A stretch of 64,000 nucleotides of DNA from Treponema sp. (GTDB taxonomy: Bacteria > Spirochaetota > Spirochaetia > Treponematales > Breznakiellaceae). A model generated the notes under the pieces. It was not told the DNA's origin and did not search any database. It saw nothing but the letters and a program-made list of their open reading frames with translations. The stretch's first letter is position 1, and every line of letters begins with the position of its first letter. Position numbers and translations under genes: made by a program. Of the stretch, positions 50,476 to 59,589 are shown one piece after another. The DNA lies in contig WRLF01000012.1 of NCBI GenBank assembly GCA_009777735.1, positions 27,504 to 91,503 on the forward strand, in the 5' to 3' direction.

Positions 50476-51756
50476 TTAAAAATCACTGAAACGGTAAAAT
50501 CGCAGTCCCAAATCCCTCGCTGTCCGCAGCACAAATTCCAGCCGCCGGGGGGTAATGCCCCATGCTGCGCTTGAAATTTCATGAGTAGTAAGGGGCAAAA
50601 CCCAGTTGCTGTCCAGAAATTTAACAGTCCTGAGCATTGACGTGACGATTCTGTTAAAATTCGCATCTCCGGGGATAACGGTATTGTCAATGGCGCGGGA
50701 AGAAATGTAAGCCGACTTGATTTCATGAGCCCGGTACAACCGGAATGTTACTCCATATCCCCGCAGGACGCCAAATGTCCGTAAAAGAACGCCATGCATC
50801 CATGATTCGGAAAAACCATACGGATAGGCAAATGATGACAGGGGAACTCCTGCCTGTCTGAATGTTTCTGCCTGGTCAATGGTTTCCCGGTTAAAAGTTG
50901 CCCTTGAAACTCCCCGCAGATCCGTATGATTCAGGCTATGGTAGCCTATGTCATGCCCGCGGTTTATGGCTCTTGCGGCAAAAGAATTTAAACGGCCCTG
51001 TATGAAAAAGGTAACCTTGGCTCCGTACCGGTCAAATAGGTCAAAGTGCTGTTCCCATGACTGGAAATAATCATCATCAAAAGAGAGGAGTATCCCGGCA
51101 TTTCCGGCACGGGGCCTCCACATAAGAGTGTCCTCAATGACTGTCCCTGTTCTCGTATTTCGAAGGGTAAAACGTACTTCATAGGCAGAATTTCCTGTAT
51201 CCCTGGCATTATCCAGATTATAGGTAACTTCAAAATTGCCGGCATCATCACGTATGTCCGCTTTGACACTAATTTGCCCGCCTGCCCCCAGAACAAAATG
51301 TTTGGTAATGTCTTCATTGCGTTTTATCCGCTGAACCAGGCGTTCAATGGGAGTAGGTATTATTTCCGGTGGTTGAGCGGGAGGAGTTGCTGCCATTGCC
51401 ATTTCTGCAATTGCAGTCAATTCCGCAGGTTGCTCCGGTTCAATAATTACTGCTGCTTCTGTGACATCCGCAGTTTCAGCAATTTCTGCAACTTCCGTGA
51501 TTTCGGTGATTTCTGCAATTTCCGGTATTTCAATCACTTCTTCGATTTCGATTACTTCGGTGATTTCAGGAACTTCTTCGACTTCGGTTATTTCTGTGAT
51601 TTCAGGAACTTCTTCAATTTCGGTAACTTCCGGAATTTCAATTACCTCTTCTATTCGGGGTGCTTCTTCAACAGGCCGATGCGGACGGCTTGCGCATGCG
51701 GCTATCAACAGAAATGTCAGTATATACAGGCAGAACAATCGCAATGCTTTTTTCAT
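50476..51756 (-). CDS. Polysaccharide deacetylase-like (NodB) lipoprotein with a repetitive acidic stalk
   Basis: 426 aa. The signal peptide ends in LLIAAC. Residues about 33-105 are a low-complexity stalk built of EI/EV/PEI/TEV units. The NodB-type domain follows (about 215-400): LLSFDDDYFQSW gives the metal-binding Asp pair, HDIGYHSLNHTDL gives the two His, and SSFAYPYGF is motif 3. CE4 enzymes remove N-acetyl groups from chitin, peptidoglycan or other glycans. The lipid anchor and stalk would hold the enzyme away from the membrane. The C-terminal RTARDLGLRFYRFSDF is typical. Substrate unknown. Confidence 0.82.
   Translation of the reverse strand: MKKALRLFCLYILTFLLIAACASRPHRPVEEAPRIEEVIEIPEVTEIEEVPEITEITEVEEVPEITEVIEIEEVIEIPEIAEITEITEVAEIAETADVTEAAVIIEPEQPAELTAIAEMAMAATPPAQPPEIIPTPIERLVQRIKRNEDITKHFVLGAGGQISVKADIRDDAGNFEVTYNLDNARDTGNSAYEVRFTLRNTRTGTVIEDTLMWRPRAGNAGILLSFDDDYFQSWEQHFDLFDRYGAKVTFFIQGRLNSFAARAINRGHDIGYHSLNHTDLRGVSRATFNRETIDQAETFRQAGVPLSSFAYPYGFSESWMHGVLLRTFGVLRGYGVTFRLYRAHEIKSAYISSRAIDNTVIPGDANFNRIVTSMLRTVKFLDSNWVLPLTTHEISSAAWGITPRRLEFVLRTARDLGLRFYRFSDF
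51445..51658 (-). repeat. Low-complexity tandem repeat coding for the deacetylase stalk
   Basis: Degenerate short repeats of the type GAAGTTCCTGAAATCAC / GAAATAACCGAAGTC encode alternating Glu-Ile/Val, Pro and Thr residues. Variation in copy number between strains is likely. Its antisense ORF in the track (Phe/Asn/Cys-rich) is a shadow. Confidence 0.75.
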
Positions 51757-51792
51757 TGGTTCATTGTGTGTCAGGTTTTTACCTGCTTCCCC

Positions 51793-54636
51793 CTACTCAG
51801 GCAGCAGAACCACCAGTGCCGGGCCGTTTGGCAGGAGCAGTGTGCAGAGCCGCTGGATATCAGCGGGTGTGACAGCATTGATGTACTGAGGCCGGCGGTG
51901 CAGGCGCGCAAGGGGCAATTCCAGCAGCGCCGCAGAGTTCATGTAACTCTGGGCAATAAAGAAATTGCTTTGCATTGAAGTTTCCAATTCCATTCTTAAA
52001 GCATTTACCGCTTTATCAAAAGCATCCTGATCAATACTTCTTGCTGTCTCGTTTAAAAGACTTATTACTGCGTTTGTTAGCTCTTCCACTCGCTCCGGAT
52101 TCGTGGTAAAGGACACCAGCATGGAAAGCTCTCCGCGAGGTGCAGGCGACAGTGCGACACCCACTCCAATCGAATATACCCCGCCAAGTTTTTCGCGTAT
52201 TTCATCGGTCATTATTATGTCAAGATATTCGTTTAATGCCTGTGCCGTGATGTTCAATTCTTCGCTGAAGGAGGCCGGCGTATACCAGGCCATGTATATC
52301 CTGCTTTGATCTTCCATGCCGCGGCGGACGGTACTTTCCACCCTTCCCGGACGGACAATGTTCAGGTCAGTCCACGTATTCCAGCTTTCGCTGCGGGGGA
52401 TGGACGCAAGGTATGTTTCAACATACGGACGCATCATATCCGGTGTTAAATTGCCGGTAAACACAAACGTAAAATCTGCGGGGTTCAGGCTCCTTTTGAT
52501 AAAGGCAAGAGCGGCGTCAATGTTGGCACGGGGAAGATCGTCCAGTTCCAGGGGTTTAAAGCGGGGATGGCTGCCGGTGATTATCCGGTTAACCTCATCG
52601 GAAAAAACCACACGAGGATTTTCACCGCGCAGGGCAAGGGAGGTGGCATAGGTATCCATCATGGCGCGTACCGCTTCGGTGTCGATGCGCGGGTCGGTAA
52701 AATTCAGGTGAAGCATTTCAAAAAATGTCTGTAAGTCACCCGATGTGGATGATCCCTGGAATGTCCGCTGATATCTGCCAATCGAATACCCAAGAGAAAC
52801 CTGTTTGTCGGCAAGCTGCCGGGTCAATTCGGGGCGTGACCAGGGGCCAAGACCGGAAACCTGCAGCATTTCGGCTGCGAGGCCGGCTGATATGTCGTCT
52901 TCTGCAGCGGCGCTGGTAGTTCCGCCTCGGGCCATTGCCATTAACACTATCTCATCATTTCTGTTGGCGGTTGACTGGAGGATAATCCGTGCGCCATTGC
53001 TCAGTTCCCACAGAACGGCGCCGGTTTCGGTATCGGATGACTCGGCAATTATCGCGCCCTGCTGGGGAATGGTTGAAAGAAGACTGTCTCTCACCGTGAT
53101 CGTTCGGGGCGGGGTAACGTGCAATCTCCGGCTCTGCGCTACCATCTGCCTGATGTGTGCTTCGCTGGGCAGGTTTTCCATTTCAGAATCGGGTGCAAAG
53201 ATAAACACCATTATGTCGCCTGAAGCGAAATAATCTTTTATAACAGCATTGATGTCCCGCGCGCTGATATGAGGTAATAATTGCTGTGCCGCTTCCAGAT
53301 TCCACTCCAGGCTGGGGAAACTCCCCCCGTCAATGTAAAAAGAGGTAAGCGAACTGATAAATCTGCCTGATTGCTGACGGTCTTTTTCCGTCACCATTTG
53401 CTGCAAGCTTGAAAGCATGGCATTTTTTGCCAGGGATAGTTCTGCTTCGGTAAACCCGTGACGAATCATTGATTGCTGCATTCGCAGTAATTCCTCAAGG
53501 CTTGCCTCGGCAGCCCCCATTTTTGCCTCTGCCTGCATCACATAAAACCGCGAGGATGCCGCATAAGATTCAGGCCATGCGCCGGCCCACGTGAAAGGAG
53601 TATCCGGATCTGTCTGTGCGTCATCGAAACGGAAATCAAGCATATTTTCAATAAGCTGATTGATCAAATAGCTCCGATGAAACGAGAGGTCATTGCGCGG
53701 CGCTTCCCGGCTGCGTCTGAAATACAGCATGGTATAAGTGCTGGTTAGTTCCGGATCGTTAACAATCAAAGTTTCGATACCCCTTCGCGGCCGGGGCAAA
53801 TCGTGCTGCGGAACCTCGGTGGCAACCGCGGGGCGTTCAATTAAAAAATGCTCATGCAGCGAAGCCTCAAGTGCAGCTCCGTCAAAATCGCCCACGATGA
53901 TCAGCGCCATGTTATCCGCACGGTACCATCTTTCGTAAAATCCCTGGAGGCGCTCAGGAGGCGCAGTCTCGAGGACTTCCGGCGACCCAATCGGCATTCG
54001 ATTGGCATAGGGTGATCCCTGAAACAAGACAGGCAGCCAATGCCGGCGAATCCTTTGAAATGCGCCCAGCCCCCAGCGGTATTCTTCCAATACAACGAGC
54101 CGCTCGTTTTCCACCGCTTCGGGGTGAAATGTGACTGCCCGTGACCACTCGTCAATGACCGCAAGGGCCATGCCGGGAATACGCCGTATCCCGTCCTCAC
54201 CGGTTTCCACCGGCACTTCGATCCCGTAAACGGTTCTGTCGAAAGAAGTATACGCATTGACATCCGGGCCAAAGCGCATTCCCAGTGAACGCAGATAAGC
54301 AATCAGCTCTGCCTCGGGAAAACGCTCTGTACCATTGAATGCCATGTGTTCAACAAAATGAGCAAGGCCCTGTTCATTATCTTCCTCAAGTACCGAACCG
54401 GCTTTGACAGCCAGTGTCAGACTTGCGCGGTTTTCCGGCATGGAATTTTCGAGAATAAAATATTGTAAACCGCTGGGCAGGGTTCCGGTCCTCACATCTT
54501 CCATGAATGGAACGGGGTCTGCCGGAAGCCCCAGGTTGCCCCATACTGCGGGACTGACATTTGGGGTACCGGAACAACCGCAAAACAAAACAGCTATGAG
54601 AGCCGCTGATAAAAACAGGATTTTTTGCATTTTCAT
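51793..54636 (-). CDS. M16 (pitrilysin-type) zinc metallopeptidase lipoprotein
   Basis: 947 aa. The signal peptide ends in LFCGC. The N-terminal M16 unit has the inverted zinc motif HFVEHMAFNG (about residue 97, HxxEH) and the distal Glu in NERLVVLEEYRWG. The substrate-binding unit follows. The second, catalytically silent half spans about 480-940, as in two-repeat pitrilysins. It degrades short peptides, here probably in the periplasm or on the outer membrane. It sits 37 bp upstream of the deacetylase lipoprotein gene and is probably co-transcribed with it. Confidence 0.93.
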   Translation of the reverse strand: MKMQKILFLSAALIAVLFCGCSGTPNVSPAVWGNLGLPADPVPFMEDVRTGTLPSGLQYFILENSMPENRASLTLAVKAGSVLEEDNEQGLAHFVEHMAFNGTERFPEAELIAYLRSLGMRFGPDVNAYTSFDRTVYGIEVPVETGEDGIRRIPGMALAVIDEWSRAVTFHPEAVENERLVVLEEYRWGLGAFQRIRRHWLPVLFQGSPYANRMPIGSPEVLETAPPERLQGFYERWYRADNMALIIVGDFDGAALEASLHEHFLIERPAVATEVPQHDLPRPRRGIETLIVNDPELTSTYTMLYFRRSREAPRNDLSFHRSYLINQLIENMLDFRFDDAQTDPDTPFTWAGAWPESYAASSRFYVMQAEAKMGAAEASLEELLRMQQSMIRHGFTEAELSLAKNAMLSSLQQMVTEKDRQQSGRFISSLTSFYIDGGSFPSLEWNLEAAQQLLPHISARDINAVIKDYFASGDIMVFIFAPDSEMENLPSEAHIRQMVAQSRRLHVTPPRTITVRDSLLSTIPQQGAIIAESSDTETGAVLWELSNGARIILQSTANRNDEIVLMAMARGGTTSAAAEDDISAGLAAEMLQVSGLGPWSRPELTRQLADKQVSLGYSIGRYQRTFQGSSTSGDLQTFFEMLHLNFTDPRIDTEAVRAMMDTYATSLALRGENPRVVFSDEVNRIITGSHPRFKPLELDDLPRANIDAALAFIKRSLNPADFTFVFTGNLTPDMMRPYVETYLASIPRSESWNTWTDLNIVRPGRVESTVRRGMEDQSRIYMAWYTPASFSEELNITAQALNEYLDIIMTDEIREKLGGVYSIGVGVALSPAPRGELSMLVSFTTNPERVEELTNAVISLLNETARSIDQDAFDKAVNALRMELETSMQSNFFIAQSYMNSAALLELPLARLHRRPQYINAVTPADIQRLCTLLLPNGPALVVLLPE

Positions 54637-54696
54637 AATTCCCAGTATAGAATAAAAACGGCAATATGTGTAAGATAATCATTAAGGCGGTAAATA

Positions 54697-55602
54697 ATGA
54701 GATTATTGACAAGATCGGATTTTGACGGATTGGCCTGCAGCGCATTATTTGTATACCTGGGCCTTGTTGATGAATGGAAATTCGTACATCCCAAAGATAT
54801 CCAGGACGGCCTGGTTGATGCTACCGATAATGATATTCTGGCTAATATTCCTTATATCAATGGCTGCAAGCTGTGGTTTGACCATCACTCAAGTGAAAGC
54901 GAACGGCTGGGGAGTAAAGCTCATTTTGAGGGCGTGTCCCGCAAGGCTCCAAGCTGCGCCCGTGTCGTTTATGAGTATTACGGCGGTGATGAGAAAATAG
55001 GCCGTTTCTCGGAGATGATCCGCTATACGGATAAAATTGACTCGGCTAACCTGTCATCTGATGATATTCTAAACCCCTACGGCTGGGTTCTTTTGGGATT
55101 TATCATGGATCCCCGTACAGGGCTTGGCCGTTTTCGCAACTTTACTATCAGTAATTATGATCTGATGAAAAATCTTGCACGCGCCTGCGCCGAAAAAAAC
55201 ATTGATGAAATAATGAGCATGCCTGATGTTAAAGAACGGGTGGCTGTGTACCATGAGCAAAACGAATTATTCCGTGAAATGGTAAAAAAACATACCAGGG
55301 TTGAAGGCAATGCCATAATTGCCGATCTTCGCGGTGTAGAAACAATATATGCCGGAAACCGCTTCCTCATCTACACCCTCTTTCCGGAGCAAAACATCTC
55401 CCTGTGGATAGTTGACGGGCGGAACAAGGCAAATGCCGTCATCACCGTGGGCTACAGTGTAATCAACCGCAGCGCCACAGTGGATGTCGGCAGCCTGATG
55501 CTCAATTACGGCGGCGGCGGCCATACCCAGGTGGGTACTTGTCAGGTGCCTTACGAAGATGCCGACAGGATCATCGCTGAAATCCTGGAAAAAGTCCGAT
55601 AA
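54697..55602 (+). CDS. DHH/DHHA1 phosphoesterase family protein
   Basis: 301 aa. RSDFDGLACSALF is the first metal motif (Ser in place of the usual His/Thr before DxDG), WFDHHSSE is the DHH motif, and the C-terminal DHHA1 signature is LMLNYGGGGHTQVGTC. The family includes NrnA oligoribonucleases, pAp phosphatases and exopolyphosphatases, all manganese-dependent; the substrate cannot be assigned here. AAGGCGG lies upstream of the ATG. It is divergent from the M16 gene and ends 15 bp from the convergent EEP gene. Confidence 0.85.
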   Translation: MRLLTRSDFDGLACSALFVYLGLVDEWKFVHPKDIQDGLVDATDNDILANIPYINGCKLWFDHHSSESERLGSKAHFEGVSRKAPSCARVVYEYYGGDEKIGRFSEMIRYTDKIDSANLSSDDILNPYGWVLLGFIMDPRTGLGRFRNFTISNYDLMKNLARACAEKNIDEIMSMPDVKERVAVYHEQNELFREMVKKHTRVEGNAIIADLRGVETIYAGNRFLIYTLFPEQNISLWIVDGRNKANAVITVGYSVINRSATVDVGSLMLNYGGGGHTQVGTCQVPYEDADRIIAEILEKVR

Positions 55603-55617
55603 AATTGCTTTTTAAAA

Positions 55618-56802
55618 CTAAAGCCTTTTCAGAAATAACAACAGCGGCAGATGGTCACTCATACCGGAACCGGTACGGTTGTTATACATGACCGGGTATC
55701 CGTTTACGTTGGCAAAAGGTGGAGTATTTATTACAAGACAGGTATCGAATTCCCAGCCGGTCTCGTCAAATAACTGACCGGAAAGCAGAAAATGATCGAT
55801 TGTTTCCCAGGCATTGCGATAATAGTAAGAACCGTCCCGGAGTTCCGCCGACCAGGGCGAGTACAGGATAATGGCTCCCGAAGGAAAATGCTTCGGTTCG
55901 GGAGGGGAATTTCTGCTCAGAACAATAAAATCTTTTTGCAGTTGGGCTATTACCGCAGCAGATTCCGGGGCGCTCCCGTCAATACCATACATATTGACAT
56001 CTTCCGCCGCCCGTGGATCATCGGGTAAAAGCGCACAGATAATGGAACCGCTGCGGCGATAAAAGTCGTCATGGTTTTCATTCAGGTCGCCCATTACAAT
56101 CACGGGAATATCCGGTTCGCTTTCCGCCAATTCCCGGATCCTGCGGACAATGATCCGTGCCGATGCCCTGCGGGTACTTTCGGTGGCATCATCGCCACCA
56201 AGCTTTGATTTCCAGTGGCAGACAAAAAGTATCATCGCATTATTCGTTTCGTTGCCTGTTTCACTGTCTGCTGTCTGCGGCGGTACATCAATCCGGGCTT
56301 CCAGCATGGGCCGGGGGGCAATATCGCCGTCAATGTACACTGTATGGGATTTTACTTCGAGCAGCGGAAAACGGCTTAACAAGCCAATGCCCAATGCCAT
56401 TCCGGGAATGATGGAAAAACCGGTCCATCCATACCCCTGTGCCGATAATGCAAAAGCCAGATCCTCCAATACCTGGGCCGATTCAACTTCCTGGAGGGCA
56501 ATAATGTCCGGTTTTCGCTCCATTCCTCCAATGGCATTAGCTATGACATTCAACCGTCCCCGGTATTTTTCCCGGGTCCAGCCTGCCGTTTCCCGGTAGT
56601 CATCATATTCTGTCCCGTTTTCAACCCCGTCAAACAGTGTCTGTATATTCCATGTCATAATGGCCATGGAATCCCATTTTCCGGATGTGCTTTCCTCTGA
56701 TCCGGGAATTGTGCACCCGGTGCACCCCGTAGACAGTACCAGCAGCAGTACGGCGTAAAGCAATAACCGCATACTTTTTAACCCCGCAATACATCTTTTC
56801 AT
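55618..56802 (-). CDS. Endonuclease/exonuclease/phosphatase (EEP) family lipoprotein
   Basis: 394 aa from ATG 56800-56802 with AAGGAG. The signal peptide ends in LVLSTGC. The EEP fold shows IMTWNIQTLFDG, DIIALQEVES (catalytic Glu), the His-rich LFVCHWKSKLGGD, VIVMGDLNENHDDF, and the C-terminal GMSDHLPLLLFL (catalytic Asp-His). Extracytoplasmic EEP enzymes include DNases and phosphodiesterases; a role in nucleic-acid scavenging is plausible but not shown. The full catalytic set appears intact. Confidence 0.87.
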   Translation of the reverse strand: MKRCIAGLKSMRLLLYAVLLLVLSTGCTGCTIPGSEESTSGKWDSMAIMTWNIQTLFDGVENGTEYDDYRETAGWTREKYRGRLNVIANAIGGMERKPDIIALQEVESAQVLEDLAFALSAQGYGWTGFSIIPGMALGIGLLSRFPLLEVKSHTVYIDGDIAPRPMLEARIDVPPQTADSETGNETNNAMILFVCHWKSKLGGDDATESTRRASARIIVRRIRELAESEPDIPVIVMGDLNENHDDFYRRSGSIICALLPDDPRAAEDVNMYGIDGSAPESAAVIAQLQKDFIVLSRNSPPEPKHFPSGAIILYSPWSAELRDGSYYYRNAWETIDHFLLSGQLFDETGWEFDTCLVINTPPFANVNGYPVMYNNRTGSGMSDHLPLLLFLKRL

Positions 56803-56828
56803 ACATATCTCCTTAGCATATATATGGC

Positions 56829-56858
56829 TTGAAAATGGGTTTTGCTTTATAATATAAT
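56829..56858 (+). promoter_or_regulatory. Promoter for the GGDEF gene
   Basis: TTGAAA, 18 bases, TATAAT, ending 55 bases before ATG 56914. It is divergent from the EEP lipoprotein gene, whose promoter must overlap this 111-bp gap. Confidence 0.55.
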
Positions 56859-56913
56859 CTATGAAATTTGAAAAAAATCCTGTTTGCAGCATAAAGGGCA
56901 GGAGGAGTAGCTC

Positions 56914-58404
56914 ATGCATGATTATTCTGCAGAGCAGGAGAAAAATATGATCGAACGGCGCGCCGAATTGGTTAAAGCTTTGGATAAGGCTCTTGAAATT
57001 TTTTGCTCCCATGAAAAAAAGACATTTGAAGAGACAATGGCATACGGCCTGCGTCCCATAGCAGATGCTTCAGGGGTAACCCGTATCATTATTTTCCGCC
57101 ATATTGAGATAAACGGGGAGAAGTGCTTTAGGCAATTGTACCGTTGGGACAAGATCGAAGGCGGGTTGACCGATAAAAGCCCGGTTTTTTTTCCTGTTAA
57201 TCAGATAACAACAGAATGGCTGAATATCCTCCTGGAGAATATATGTGTAAATCAACAGTTGAGCGGTAAATCCAAAGATGATAAAACTTTTGCGGACATG
57301 TTTGGTAAAAAATCGGTATTCATAGTGCCCGTATTTTCTTACAGTGCATTATGGGGAGGCGTTGCTTATCTGGATAATCGCAGCGATCGGCTTTTCGACG
57401 AAGACTGCATGGGTTTTATGCGTTCTGCCGCACGTCTCTGTGCCAATGCCGTTATTCATAATGAAATGGAACGGGAGATTGCCGAAGAGAGCGAGATTGC
57501 CCGTACTGTGATGGAATCAAGCCCTGTTTCTTATATTCTGTTTGACAAGGATCTGCAGGCTATTGACTGTAATAACATTGCACATCAGGTTTTTAACTGC
57601 TCTGACAAGCAATATCTTTTACATAACTTTTGGAAAAACTTTTCACCGGTTTATCAGCCGGACGGAAGAAAATCGTTTGAAAAAGCACACTCCATGAAAG
57701 ACGACGCATTTACGAAAAGGAAAATTGTTTTTGACTGGGTTCATAAAACATTTGATGATGAAGTGCTTCCCGTTGAAAATACATTAACGGCCATTGTTAA
57801 TAACAACGAAAAATACCTTATTTGTTATATGTATGATTTACGGAGCATTAAACAAATGGAAGAAAACATCCGGTGGCTTGAAACTGAAGCGGAGAAGGTA
57901 TATTACGATGCGCTGACATGTATATACAACAGACGTTATTTTGATGAAAATCTGAGCCGCATATTAAAACTTCTGTCCCGTACAGAAAGTACGATCAGCC
58001 TGATGATGATTGACATAGACTTTTTCAAGAAATACAACGACACATACGGTCACAGTGAAGGAGATGTCTGTCTGAAAGCTGTTGCAAATACGCTTTCAAA
58101 AACCCTTACCAGAGGTGATGATTTTGTTGCACGGTACGGAGGTGAGGAATTTGCCGTTGTTCTTCCCAATACCGATGAAGCCGGTGCACGATTCCTGGCG
58201 GGAAAACTGCTTGAAAACATTCAAAACTGTAAAATATTGCATGAAAACAGCGACATAGCCGATCATGTTACCATCTCCATTGGGATAACGACCGGTAAAA
58301 CGGATTATACCCGAAACCCAGATGATTACATCAAAAGAGCGGATGAGATGCTCTATGCATCAAAGCAAAATGGACGTAACAGGTATACATTTGGTGCCAT
58401 GTGA
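56914..58404 (+). CDS. GAF-PAS-GGDEF diguanylate cyclase
   Basis: 496 aa with GGAGGAG. An N-terminal GAF-like domain (about 15-190, including VFIVPVFSYSALWGGVAYLDN) is followed by a PAS domain (about 195-310, SPVSYILFDKDLQAIDCNN) and a GGDEF domain. The active-site loop is RYGGEEFAVVLP (about residue 408), with the inhibitory RxxD site RGDD 5 residues upstream, so it should make c-di-GMP and be product-inhibited. No membrane segment is present; it is cytoplasmic and probably senses a small molecule or redox cue through GAF/PAS. The AKR gene follows after 30 bp on the same strand. Confidence 0.93.
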   Translation: MHDYSAEQEKNMIERRAELVKALDKALEIFCSHEKKTFEETMAYGLRPIADASGVTRIIIFRHIEINGEKCFRQLYRWDKIEGGLTDKSPVFFPVNQITTEWLNILLENICVNQQLSGKSKDDKTFADMFGKKSVFIVPVFSYSALWGGVAYLDNRSDRLFDEDCMGFMRSAARLCANAVIHNEMEREIAEESEIARTVMESSPVSYILFDKDLQAIDCNNIAHQVFNCSDKQYLLHNFWKNFSPVYQPDGRKSFEKAHSMKDDAFTKRKIVFDWVHKTFDDEVLPVENTLTAIVNNNEKYLICYMYDLRSIKQMEENIRWLETEAEKVYYDALTCIYNRRYFDENLSRILKLLSRTESTISLMMIDIDFFKKYNDTYGHSEGDVCLKAVANTLSKTLTRGDDFVARYGGEEFAVVLPNTDEAGARFLAGKLLENIQNCKILHENSDIADHVTISIGITTGKTDYTRNPDDYIKRADEMLYASKQNGRNRYTFGAM

Positions 58405-58434
58405 GTATCTGCAAGTAGATTCCGGAGGAGCATT

Positions 58435-59589
58435 ATGCAGTATGTAGATTTTGGTAAAACCGGTGCAAGAGTGTCCCGGCTGGGTATGGGCTGTATGCGG
58501 CTGCCCGTGACAGAGAAAGACGACAAGACGGTTATTAACGAGGAAAAGAGCATAGCGCTTATCCACAGAGCAATGGAATTGGGGGTGAACTTTTTTGATA
58601 CAGCTCCATATTATTGCGATAAACTGAGCGAAGTTATTTTGGGAAAGGCTCTTCGGGGCGGCAGACGGGAAAAAGTGTATATTTCCACGAAAAACCCCAT
58701 CGAAAACGATTCCGGAGATGATTACGAGAAACGGCTGGAAACTTCCCTTAAAAACCTGGGCGTAACATCCATTGATTTCTACCATTTCTGGGGCATATCC
58801 ATGCAGTCTTTTACAGAAAAAGTAAAAGCCAAAGACGGCCCCTTTGAGCGGGCAAAAAAGCTAAAAGAACAAGGGGTTATAAAGCACATTTCCTTTTCTT
58901 TTCATGACGGCGGCGCGAAAGAAAAAGAAGGTGATAAACTCATTGAGGTTCTCAAAAATGGGGAAGGGGTTCTGGAATCCGTTCTCTGCCAGTATAACCT
59001 TATGGATCGTAACAAGGAGCCTGGAATTGCCCTGGCTAATCAAATGGGGCTGGGGACGGTGGTAATGGGTCCCGTTGGCGGCGGACGCCTGGGCGCACCG
59101 ACAAAAGTAATCCAGGATATGCTCCCCGGAAAAGTGCAAAGTTCCGCCGAGCTGGCCCTTCGTTTTGTGCTGAGTAATCCGCATGTGCATATTGCCTTGT
59201 CCGGAATGTCCGACATGGAACAGCTTGAGGAAAATGTCAGGATAGCAGACAATATCTCTCCCCTCAATTCCGGTGAGCTTATGCAAATTGAAGCCATGAT
59301 GAAGGAGAATGAGCGTCTGGCAGGGCTTTACTGTACAGGCTGCAATTATTGTATGCCCTGTCCACGGGGGATTAATATTCCCGCTGTGTTTAATATTATG
59401 AACTATCACCGGATCTACAAAATCACCGACTACGCGAAAAAAAACTATGCCGAAATAGGCCAGTCTCCATGGATGAAATTCGAGAATGCATCGGCTTGCA
59501 ACGCATGCGGTGAGTGTGAATCTAAATGCCCCCAAAGCATTCCCATCAGGGAGCAGATGAAGGAAACCCACAAAACCCTGGCAAGCTAA
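58435..59589 (+). CDS. Aldo/keto reductase with C-terminal 4Fe-4S ferredoxin domain
   Basis: 384 aa with GGAG. The AKR barrel has GMGCMRLPVT, NFFDTAPYY (catalytic Asp/Tyr), the catalytic Lys in VYISTKNPI, and the His in DFYHFWG. The C-terminal part carries two cysteine groups, CTGCNYCMPCPRG (about 300) and CNACGECESKCPQ (about 355), for iron-sulfur clusters. This group is common in anaerobes; substrates are mostly unknown. The stop codon overlaps the convergent pheT stop by 4 bases. Confidence 0.92.
   Translation: MQYVDFGKTGARVSRLGMGCMRLPVTEKDDKTVINEEKSIALIHRAMELGVNFFDTAPYYCDKLSEVILGKALRGGRREKVYISTKNPIENDSGDDYEKRLETSLKNLGVTSIDFYHFWGISMQSFTEKVKAKDGPFERAKKLKEQGVIKHISFSFHDGGAKEKEGDKLIEVLKNGEGVLESVLCQYNLMDRNKEPGIALANQMGLGTVVMGPVGGGRLGAPTKVIQDMLPGKVQSSAELALRFVLSNPHVHIALSGMSDMEQLEENVRIADNISPLNSGELMQIEAMMKENERLAGLYCTGCNYCMPCPRGINIPAVFNIMNYHRIYKITDYAKKNYAEIGQSPWMKFENASACNACGECESKCPQSIPIREQMKETHKTLAS

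Noticed and set aside
51274-51978. Phe/Asn/Cys-rich 234-aa ORF
   Set aside because: It is a reverse-strand reading of the deacetylase stalk repeats.
53583-53596. CCCACGTGAAAGG as a parS site
   Set aside because: Only half of the parS palindrome matches, and it lies inside the M16 gene 42 kb from parAB.
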